Assembly (NCBI GenBank): GCA_964429805.1
Contig: CAYSDH010000037.1
Coordinates: 1-30,489 of the forward strand
Source of the DNA: CAYSDH01 sp964429805
GTDB taxonomy: Bacteria > Bacteroidota > Bacteroidia > Flavobacteriales_D > JABDKJ01
Length of the DNA: 30,489 nt
Direction: 5' to 3'
The position numbers and the translations under genes are program-made. Within the stretch, counting starts at the first letter, position 1; each line of letters begins with the position of its first letter. The notes beneath the pieces were generated by a model, which was given only the letters and a program-made list of their open reading frames with translations, made no database searches and was not told where the DNA came from. Positions 8,069 through 15,942 of this stretch are shown in pieces.

Positions 8069-8124
8069 CAAATACGGGTCGGTTGTTTTATTTGAATCAA
8101 CATGACAGATGTATTTAGAGTCTT

Positions 8125-11100
8125 TTATTCTTTCAATAATTGAAGAAGATACTCTTGCTCAGGACTAATGATTTTCACCAGATAGATACCCGCCTGCAGT
8201 TGTTCGAAATCCAAAGTAATCATTTCGCCAGAGTAATTATTGGACTGAGGAATGTCTTGTATTCTACCCATCATGTCCATCACCTGCACAGACTCAATCG
8301 TCACACCCAGTTCTGTTGGAGAAAGAGTCACAATGTCTTGAGCCGGATTTGGGAATAGACCAAACGGAACAGCAGCGTTCTTTGACTGTGTAGTCAAATG
8401 GTCTAAGAAAAAGATGTTGTTACACGTTGTATTATACTGATCCATCTGAACTTGATCAGCACTGAAGATCAATAGGTCCCAAGACTTTACTGTCCACGTT
8501 AATGGGTCACCGTCAAAGTATACTTCGATGTCATGTATGCCCGGCAGAAATACTTCTACTGGATTCCATTGTGATTGGCCTACAGAGCTCATATCATTAT
8601 TAGGCCCTACAGGAATGTAGACAGGAACACTGTTTAGATTCTTGTACTGAATACGAGCCATATAATTAAAGCCATTGACTGGCGAGTCGAGCACTTCCAG
8701 GCATTCTGAACCAATAGAAATTGGCTGGGCACCTGGGCCTTTTGGATTGACATAAAGCGTACCGTCAACATACTCTATCAAGTAAGGATGGTCAGCTGGC
8801 GCCAATTCTAATCCAGAAGCGGTGATGGTGTAAGCACCAGGCATACAAGGCGAGGCAGACTCATCATAAGCAGGGTCCATGGTCAGTGTTGGGTTAACTG
8901 CGATGGACGTGTTCTGGTCATTTGAGCTAATTCCAGAGACAGTATATGTCATTGGCGGAGCCGGGTCACCACAGTCTGTCGTGATGATGTCTGCCGTGAC
9001 CGTAACAACAGCATCTGTTACACTGAGCGTACCGTCTTCTATAAACAGCACATAGTTAGACGGGCTCACCAAGGTCAACCCACTCACCTGAACTGAATAC
9101 TCTCCAACTGGATAAATGGGGCCAGCGATCAGCACATTATTGTGGTCAAAGACTTGATATACCGGAGTGCCCGTGACAATGACCTGTGTGCTATCATCAT
9201 ATTTGAGACCTTCTAAGTTGTAATCAAATACAGGTGTCTCACCATCGAACACGCTTAGGTCAACAGGACTTAGTGTCAGCGGAGCTTCTTCAATAACGAA
9301 GTCACCAACACTATTACTAATCTCAAAGTTGGCACTGAGCAAGGCTGCGGACACCACTAGGTGACTGTCCACATGTAAACCGGTGATGAGGTTGAGCGAG
9401 TGAAAAGTGAACAAGGTGTCATTTGCCGGAGCCGACTCATCATTTTCATCAAGCACGACCACAATGTCTGAAGCACCTGAAGCACTTGGAGAGGCACTGT
9501 TTAACACAGTCGATCCGCTCACTACTGCACGCTGACTGACCTTAGCAGATCCAGATACCACTGCGCGCTGACTAACTGCCGCTCGCTCTCTGTTGAGGAG
9601 CGGTCCTGTAGCAAACAGGTCTACCTCGGCAGAGTCTAATTGATATTCGAAAATGGAAGCGGGAGAGAGGTCAACCACATAAGTCGTGTCAAGTTCGTAT
9701 GTCGTGGTGCCACCACTAACCACGGCACGCTGACTCACTTTAGACCCAGCACTAACTACTGCACGCTGCGATGCACTAAAGGCCAGATTGATAAAATCTT
9801 GCTCAACCACTTGACGACCATCAATCTCAATACTGTCTTCAACAAGTATTACTTCTTTGGCCATGTACAGTTTGTGCTCCGCTTCTATGTCTGCTTTAAA
9901 AGCCATGAGTTCTGAAGCTGGGACAATAGCCTCATCAAACTCGTAGTCAAATTTAAACTCACGGCCATCTACTTTGGCACCGTAAGTCATGGTCGTGTCT
10001 TTGGGCGTAATGAGCAGCGACATCTTATCTACGCTGAGTAGCCCATTGACTGTTTGATAATCAAATTGATTTTCAAAAGAAGGATCGGTGAGCGTATACA
10101 CCGGCTCGATGGAGTAGAAGTCAACATTGGTGTTGAAGTCGGCAATACTGTTGTAGGTAATTGACGCGATGCCCACATCAGCCAATGATAATCCGAGGCT
10201 TGAAATTTCCACGCCATTGAGTGTCACTACAGAAGAGAATGATGGGAGTGATTCTCCAAATATTTTTTCTTCGTCATTTGCAGTGATTTCTATAAGAGGT
10301 TCTGCCAAGTCACCGAAGTTTAAGGTGTCAGAATATCCTCCATCAGAGAGGGCAGGAGTCAAGGGTGGGTTATAGACATAGACATCAGGTATTCCTGCAA
10401 AAACAGGAACGCTTGCGGTCAGTGCATTGCCACTCACAAATGTGGTTGGGAGTTCTACTCCATCCATAACAAGTACTGATTGAGTAGTATAGAATTCTCC
10501 TTCTACCGTCACCTCAAAAGTTGAAACGCCCAGCTCAGCTCCGAGCTCAGGAATGAGTGAGTTTAAGGTAGGTATTGGGGCTGCCAAAGAAAGCATGGCG
10601 GAGTCTGCTTGGACTAGTCCTGCGCCAGCCAAGAAGTCCCAAGAGCCTCCTGAGTTCATGCCTTGCGCTGTGGTCATGAGTAGTTCTTTCAAGTCGGCAG
10701 GACTCAAGGTTTGTCCATAAAACTCATCGGTGGCATGAATCAATAATGCTGCGGCACCTGCTGCGTGTGGCGCGGCTGCACTAGTTCCGTAAAAGTCAGG
10801 AAGTCCATCTCCGTCAATGTCTCCAGCACCAAGGTCGACTGTTGTGCTGCCTCCATTTGGCGCAACGATATCTGGCTTATTTCTGAGTGTGCCAGAAACA
10901 ATTGAACCACCTTCAGAGCTGAATACAGACACAACAGGCGGGTCAATACCAAAGGCTGGTGTCTGATCAAAATTCACCGCGCCAACCGTTATGGCACTTT
11001 CTGTATTAGCCTGTCCAACTATGGTTGATGTACCAGTAGCGAATTCGTTAAACAACGGGTCTCCTCTAAATGCGATAAACTTAAACTTGGCCGCTTGTGA

Positions 11101-14100
11101 ACCAGCAGCTCGCGTAATCATAATGTTGGCCTGCACAGAACCACCACCTTCTGGCACGATGAATGGCATGACCTCTATCGGGTCACCGCCAAGGTTGTCT
11201 CTGTTAAAACCAAAGTATTCTGTTCCAAACTCGTTGTTTAAATAGATGTCAAAGTCATTGACTGTTCCGCCAGTAGGATCGCCAAGCGAATAAATTTCAT
11301 CTTCCCATTGCAACACGAATGTGTAGACACCGGGAGAAAGCGTCATGCTTTGCAGAAAGTCGCCACCGCCAAAGTCATGGGCTGAACCAATAAACCCTGT
11401 TGGCGCTGGAATAGGATTGAAATCTGCGGCATAAGAGAAGTCTTCAAAGTTTCCGGCAGCCACCATATATGATACACCTTGGCCCACCACTGAGTCCACA
11501 GCCTGAGCGATGACACCATCTTGATAAAACGGTGAAGTGAGGAAGGTCACATCATCTACGATCATGTCACAGCCGTTGTCCATGCAGTCAATAACACCCA
11601 TGGCCAAATCACCTTCAGAGACGATTCCCGTTCTGAATCCAAGCTCGGCACCTGGAGCAATGTCATGAACAATCTGCAACATGGCACGCCCTTCGTCAGT
11701 CGCCTGACCAAAAGGATACTCTTGAATAATATCAACTGGAGTCATATACGCTGCGTTGCCGGCACCAGGAAGATCACCTTGCGCAACATTGTTAGTTGCT
11801 GGACTTCCTAAGACCGTATTATAGCTGTCAGAAAGCACACATACTTTAACACCAGAACCATCTATGTCAAATCCGTTTCTGGCGTAATCAGAACCTTGTG
11901 CCACATCACCTTGGGTATAGGCCACTCCGCTACTCGTTAAGGCAGGGAAGAGTGGTCTGACATAATTGATCAGCGGAGCAATAGGGTCTAGCTCTAAATT
12001 TGGAAGATTGGCGATAGGAAACTTACCCGTAATGATTCGAGGGTTTAGTCCATTTGGGATAAAGTCTGTCATGCCAAGAACTGCACTGGTAGTGAGCATG
12101 TTTAGGGCTGTTGCAGTCTGTCCTTCAAAGGTGATTACTTCAATAAACACACTGTCTCCAAAAATCTTAAATATGTCTGAAATGGTGTCTGTACCATTTA
12201 CTTGATAATGGTCATAGAGCGAAGTAAGCTCAGAGCCTAGTATGTTAAAACTCTTACCATCTGGCAGGGGTTCATAGTAAGGAATGATACATGGTGCTTG
12301 AAATATCTCGACAGAGTCCATGCCTGAGCATCCACTGTCTAGGTCAGTGACTGTGAGGTAATACTTGCCTACTCCACTAACAACAGGGTTCTCGGTGTTG
12401 GGACCTAAATCAATCACAGCACCTGGGCCTGCAGTCCACTCATAGGCTGGGTTAGTAGCAGAGGTCGTTGGCGACAATTGGGTTTGAGGATTGCTGCAGC
12501 TCACTGCATCAGGCGATCCTGCATCAACTATGGTGATGGACATGTTTTCTGTCACAGTGATGGCCTGTATGGTCTCACACTCATCTTCAGAAAAGACGAA
12601 GACGTATGTTCCTGGTGCGTCAATGTCTACGCTAAATTGATTGGTAGCTGGCAGGGTTACGAAATTGCCATCTGAGGTTTGCCATGATACATTCACTCCA
12701 TAGGCCTCTAGAGGCTCGTCATAGTTTGTGCTTCCGGTTAACGTGATGACCGAATCAGTACAATTTAGTTCAGCACTGAGCGGACTGATGTCAACAGACC
12801 AGAAATTAGGATTAGTAAATATGTTGACCGTATCCTGCGCAACACAAAATGAGCCTACAGACGCGGTAACGATATACTGTCCTTGAGCCAATCCGAAATA
12901 TTGTTCTTCTTTATAGTCATTGACAAAGCTTTGCGTAAATCCACCATTGATGGCATGCCACGTCAAATCAGCCGATGAGTTAGACACCTCTGCGTTGAGC
13001 GGTATAAACTGCTGGCAGACAAATTGGAACATGGTGTCGTCCATGGCAGTGACACTAAGCGGAGGACCGACTAAATCTACATGCACAACATCTGAAGAGG
13101 AGCAGCCCTCATCGTCATACACGGTGAGTGTATAATCACCTGGCGCATCTACATATACCTGCGGTGAAAATTGTCCAAATGCAATGTTGCCATTATCCGT
13201 AGACCATTCGTACTCCACATATGGCGAGAAACCAATGGTCTCTTGGCCGTTTAATTCGAGATAACCCGTGTTGCACGAGAAGGTCGTGTCTTCTCCGGCA
13301 TAAGCGTTGACCGTCTGAGGTCCATCTATAACTTGTATGGTGTCAGTGACGGCACACAGTCCATTTTCAGAAATAAAGGAGAGCACATATTCTCCAGGAG
13401 AGCTGGCACATGTAAAGGAGTAATTGCCGCCTCCTAAGAGCATATTCATTGGAGTTGGCGGGCTAGTCGGCAATCCTTTTTCCATGCAGTCTACTATGCT
13501 ACCGTCAGTAGTTGACCAAGTGATTGTGCCCGGAAAAAAGGCAAAGCCATCTATAATTGTTAGGTATTCACCACATTCTATTGTGGCCGTATCACCGTAT
13601 GTCTGTGCGATGGTCTGACCAGCATCTAAGTAGACGTTAACCGTATCGGTGGCTGAGCAACCAGCACCATAATTGATGGTCACCACATAGTTTCCAGGTG
13701 AAGTGACTGTTGGAGTCTCGCTGTTTGCTCCGTCTGAAATGTTGCCACCATTCAGTGCTTCCCAACTATATGTCACAGTTGACGGAGGCGTCACGGTCAC
13801 TTCTTCTAGCACAATACTTGACGAGTAACAGAATATAGGGCTGTCTTCTCCCGCATCGACAGAGACAACCATACTTGGAGGATTGATTTCCATTGTGTCC
13901 GTGCTGACGCATTGTCCGTTGCGCTCAACAGAGAACTCATAGGCTCCACTACCTGCGGCTTGAGCCGAGAGCATGTTATTGTCTCCTACAATAAATCCAT
14001 TTCCGATGGCTGTCCACGTGACAGAGGCATTGACTGTGCTGGTCGAACCAACGACTGATACTACTTCTGATTCACACATCAAGTTGATGTCAGGTCCGGC

Positions 14101-15711
14101 AGAGGCCGAGGCAGTCGATTCATCAAAAGACACGATTAGAGTGTCAGTGGCTGTGCAGCCATTTGTTCCAGTTGCCGTGACTACAAATGTTCCCGCTTGG
14201 TTGAACAGGGCACCGCCACTTGAGGCATCAAAACTTACTATACCTTCTCCGTTTTCGCTTGCCCACGAGTACTCTATTGTTGCCGAGAAGGGGAAGGTGT
14301 TTACCGATTCACCAAACTGAAAAAGGGATTCATCTTGACAGGACATCACCAGGTCTTCTCCTGCACTGACCGTAAAGGTCTGCGCTTCTGTGACCACAAC
14401 AGTATCTGTGGCCATGCACGAACCAACAGTTGCCGTCAGCACGTATGTGCCTGCTTGGTCAACGATGGCCATTGAGCCTGATTGACCAAATATGTTGCCG
14501 TTATTCAGCGCTGTCCACATGGGCAGGGCTCCGGTTTCAACATCACCATTAAGGGCGACTGTTCCAACACAAGGCAGCACGACATCTGGTCCTGCTGTTA
14601 CACTGGGCGTTGTACATTCTGTATCTTCCTCAAAGGGAAATGCCTCGTAGTCTATAACCACTGCTTGCCCCACACTCACCTGACCAGCTGCCCAAAAGGC
14701 CCCGACATGATGACTCTCGCCAATGCCTTCACCTATGGAGATACCAGCATTTGGCGTGAAAATACTTCCTTGCCATGCTGACATATAAGCAGGTGAGTTA
14801 GAGCCATTCTCTATCACACAGGCATGATGACCAGAAGGTGAACTAAATCCATTTCCTTGCACTTCAAGAAGAACTTGAGTAGCTGTACCGCCTTCCAATA
14901 GGTCAACTACAATCTTTCCTAGCATGGCATCGTCATGCACATTGAGCACAAATTGGCCCTCGGCATTATCAGTAAAATCGAACTTGAAGCGATTCGTTTT
15001 TCCAGAATTCTGAATACTCTGGAAAGTATATTCCCCTGGCTCACTGAACGTGATGACCTGATTTCCTTGCAGAATCATGTCGCCATAACTCCCCGGAGAA
15101 ATGGATGTAGACTCTGTGACATTGACAGAAGAACTACTTGAGAAAATTGACGCGCCAGGTATGATTGGCAGGCTTGGTAATTCTGGTGCAGTATAAAATA
15201 TTGACCCAAGAGGAGCAGGGCCATTAAATTCGAATCCTTCTGGAATGGTTACGCTACCCTCAACCATACCGTCAACCGTGGACATAAATGCGTTTCCATT
15301 GACATGAATGTCACCGAATAATTCGGAGTAAGCATCAACAATCAGCACGTTTGTGCTAATCTCATCTGCGTTTGCTGCCGTCAAGTCTCCTGAGACAAGG
15401 TTGCTTTGCCCCATATCAATTTTTCCTCCGGCATGAATAGAGGCGTTGAATTTTACTCCGTCTTGAGACTGAAAGAGCGCAGCCGCTCCGACCGTACCAT
15501 TAAGCTGAGCGTTAGGCCCGATGATGGTCGAGTAGCCGGGAGAGGAGGGAGTTGTGGCACCATTACTTTCACTACCTGAGTAAATCATGAATTCGGTTAA
15601 ATCCATGGGTAAATCGTCAGCCCCAGTTTGGGCGATGACAGGCTGAAATTGAAAGATGATAACAAAAAACAAGGCAAGAGCCTTTGCTGAATAGAAGGGT
15701 GAATTAATCAT
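8125..15711 (-). CDS. Giant T9SS-exported protein: PKD/Ig-like repeats, subtilase-like protease, MBG domains
   Basis: A 2528-residue secreted protein. Parts in order: signal peptide (1-27, ending VIAQTG); a Gly/Ser-rich beta domain resembling polymer-forming or ice-binding-type surface domains (about 40-360); nine PKD/Ig-like repeats of about 85-90 residues with a conserved Cys pair (about 365-1140); a protease domain (about 1285-1690) with the Asp motif VCVLSDSYN and the Ser motif GTSAAAPHAAG; an IPT/TIG-like stretch (about 1715-1790); MBG-type domains (about 1800-2330) containing SQRAVVS repeats; and a T9SS type A sorting domain at the C-terminus (FGLFPNPAQDIVTL to the end). Export through the outer membrane by T9SS is expected. 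The likely role is an extracellular protease or adhesin. The usual subtilase His motif HGTHVAG is absent; DEGRAMLQIVHDIAPGA stands in its place. It lies 56 bases upstream of the cyclase gene. Confidence 0.9.
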   Translation of the reverse strand: MINSPFYSAKALALFFVIIFQFQPVIAQTGADDLPMDLTEFMIYSGSESNGATTPSSPGYSTIIGPNAQLNGTVGAAALFQSQDGVKFNASIHAGGKIDMGQSNLVSGDLTAANADEISTNVLIVDAYSELFGDIHVNGNAFMSTVDGMVEGSVTIPEGFEFNGPAPLGSIFYTAPELPSLPIIPGASIFSSSSSVNVTESTSISPGSYGDMILQGNQVITFSEPGEYTFQSIQNSGKTNRFKFDFTDNAEGQFVLNVHDDAMLGKIVVDLLEGGTATQVLLEVQGNGFSSPSGHHACVIENGSNSPAYMSAWQGSIFTPNAGISIGEGIGESHHVGAFWAAGQVSVGQAVVIDYEAFPFEEDTECTTPSVTAGPDVVLPCVGTVALNGDVETGALPMWTALNNGNIFGQSGSMAIVDQAGTYVLTATVGSCMATDTVVVTEAQTFTVSAGEDLVMSCQDESLFQFGESVNTFPFSATIEYSWASENGEGIVSFDASSGGALFNQAGTFVVTATGTNGCTATDTLIVSFDESTASASAGPDINLMCESEVVSVVGSTSTVNASVTWTAIGNGFIVGDNNMLSAQAAGSGAYEFSVERNGQCVSTDTMEINPPSMVVSVDAGEDSPIFCYSSSIVLEEVTVTPPSTVTYSWEALNGGNISDGANSETPTVTSPGNYVVTINYGAGCSATDTVNVYLDAGQTIAQTYGDTATIECGEYLTIIDGFAFFPGTITWSTTDGSIVDCMEKGLPTSPPTPMNMLLGGGNYSFTCASSPGEYVLSFISENGLCAVTDTIQVIDGPQTVNAYAGEDTTFSCNTGYLELNGQETIGFSPYVEYEWSTDNGNIAFGQFSPQVYVDAPGDYTLTVYDDEGCSSSDVVHVDLVGPPLSVTAMDDTMFQFVCQQFIPLNAEVSNSSADLTWHAINGGFTQSFVNDYKEEQYFGLAQGQYIVTASVGSFCVAQDTVNIFTNPNFWSVDISPLSAELNCTDSVITLTGSTNYDEPLEAYGVNVSWQTSDGNFVTLPATNQFSVDIDAPGTYVFVFSEDECETIQAITVTENMSITIVDAGSPDAVSCSNPQTQLSPTTSATNPAYEWTAGPGAVIDLGPNTENPVVSGVGKYYLTVTDLDSGCSGMDSVEIFQAPCIIPYYEPLPDGKSFNILGSELTSLYDHYQVNGTDTISDIFKIFGDSVFIEVITFEGQTATALNMLTTSAVLGMTDFIPNGLNPRIITGKFPIANLPNLELDPIAPLINYVRPLFPALTSSGVAYTQGDVAQGSDYARNGFDIDGSGVKVCVLSDSYNTVLGSPATNNVAQGDLPGAGNAAYMTPVDIIQEYPFGQATDEGRAMLQIVHDIAPGAELGFRTGIVSEGDLAMGVIDCMDNGCDMIVDDVTFLTSPFYQDGVIAQAVDSVVGQGVSYMVAAGNFEDFSYAADFNPIPAPTGFIGSAHDFGGGDFLQSMTLSPGVYTFVLQWEDEIYSLGDPTGGTVNDFDIYLNNEFGTEYFGFNRDNLGGDPIEVMPFIVPEGGGSVQANIMITRAAGSQAAKFKFIAFRGDPLFNEFATGTSTIVGQANTESAITVGAVNFDQTPAFGIDPPVVSVFSSEGGSIVSGTLRNKPDIVAPNGGSTTVDLGAGDIDGDGLPDFYGTSAAAPHAAGAAALLIHATDEFYGQTLSPADLKELLMTTAQGMNSGGSWDFLAGAGLVQADSAMLSLAAPIPTLNSLIPELGAELGVSTFEVTVEGEFYTTQSVLVMDGVELPTTFVSGNALTASVPVFAGIPDVYVYNPPLTPALSDGGYSDTLNFGDLAEPLIEITANDEEKIFGESLPSFSSVVTLNGVEISSLGLSLADVGIASITYNSIADFNTNVDFYSIEPVYTLTDPSFENQFDYQTVNGLLSVDKMSLLITPKDTTMTYGAKVDGREFKFDYEFDEAIVPASELMAFKADIEAEHKLYMAKEVILVEDSIEIDGRQVVEQDFINLAFSASQRAVVSAGSKVSQRAVVSGGTTTYELDTTYVVDLSPASIFEYQLDSAEVDLFATGPLLNRERAAVSQRAVVSGSAKVSQRAVVSGSTVLNSASPSASGASDIVVVLDENDESAPANDTLFTFHSLNLITGLHVDSHLVVSAALLSANFEISNSVGDFVIEEAPLTLSPVDLSVFDGETPVFDYNLEGLKYDDSTQVIVTGTPVYQVFDHNNVLIAGPIYPVGEYSVQVSGLTLVSPSNYVLFIEDGTLSVTDAVVTVTADIITTDCGDPAPPMTYTVSGISSNDQNTSIAVNPTLTMDPAYDESASPCMPGAYTITASGLELAPADHPYLIEYVDGTLYVNPKGPGAQPISIGSECLEVLDSPVNGFNYMARIQYKNLNSVPVYIPVGPNNDMSSVGQSQWNPVEVFLPGIHDIEVYFDGDPLTWTVKSWDLLIFSADQVQMDQYNTTCNNIFFLDHLTTQSKNAAVPFGLFPNPAQDIVTLSPTELGVTIESVQVMDMMGRIQDIPQSNNYSGEMITLDFEQLQAGIYLVKIISPEQEYLLQLLKE
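9517..9771 (-). repeat. Two tandem pairs of a 12-residue SQRAVVS repeat in the giant protein
   Basis: The heptapeptide SQRAVVS is encoded four times: at 9751-9771, 9715-9735, 9553-9573 and 9517-9537. Within each pair the copies start exactly 36 bases (12 residues) apart, and the pairs are separated by a longer MBG-like segment. The codons differ between copies (for example Arg CGT or CGC, Ala GCA, GCC or GCG). The peptide is therefore conserved more strictly than the DNA. Confidence 0.85.
12300..14625 (-). repeat. Nine PKD/Ig-like repeats within the giant protein
   Basis: Nine consecutive units can be recognised by an entry motif such as VTAGPDVVLPC, VSAGEDLVMSC, VDAGEDSPIFC or VNAYAGEDTTFSC, then a Trp strand (TYSWE, VEYEWS or similar), then a closing Gly-x-Tyr strand followed by a Cys and ATDTV or similar. 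The fifth, seventh and eighth units have diverged entry motifs (QTYGDTATIEC, TAMDDTMFQFVC, DISPLSAELNC). The paired Cys could form a disulfide in each unit. Confidence 0.8.
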
Positions 15712-15942
15712 GTCGGTGTGGTCTTAAGTTGGTTGTGCACCGGCCTCAATGAATATACTAGACAGATTCCAGATACACGACTGCAAGGTACAACTCAAGT
15801 AGTCGCTGGGCCTCACCCTTCTAGGTGAAATGAAAGCTGGATTATAACCGGTCGATTTCGGCTCTAGACTATAAAAAGTCGGGTAGCAGAAGGCAGATTG
15901 CCTTAAAGACAATCTGCTTCACTTTAATTAAAATCAGTCAAA
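15712..15942. other. Intergenic region between lon and the giant protein gene
   Basis: About 230 bases without a convincing gene. It holds the hairpin at 15893-15917 close to the lon stop and presumably the promoter of the giant gene. I found no clear TAnnTTTG element there. Confidence 0.5.
15893..15917 (-). terminator. Hairpin after lon (possible terminator)
   Basis: The arms GCAGATTG (15893-15900) and CAATCTGC (15910-15917) pair perfectly around a 9-base loop, starting 26 bases beyond the lon stop. There is no proper U-tract on the minus strand, so it may be a weak or rho-assisted terminator or a processing site. Confidence 0.4.

Noticed and set aside
6080..8071. Cyclase ending shortly after the N run (stop near 6080)
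   Set aside because: The last residues in that frame (RITS) do not fit the family, whereas another frame past the gap encodes the expected domain end down to 5955.
13973..14320. 115-residue plus-strand frame antisense to the giant gene, among many others
   Set aside because: The composition mirrors the repeat-rich coding strand and no start context or domain is visible. It is a shadow of the real gene.
15724..15912. 62-residue minus-strand reading frame between lon and the giant gene
   Set aside because: The sequence has no family resemblance and overlaps the hairpin and presumed promoter region. It looks like a chance frame.
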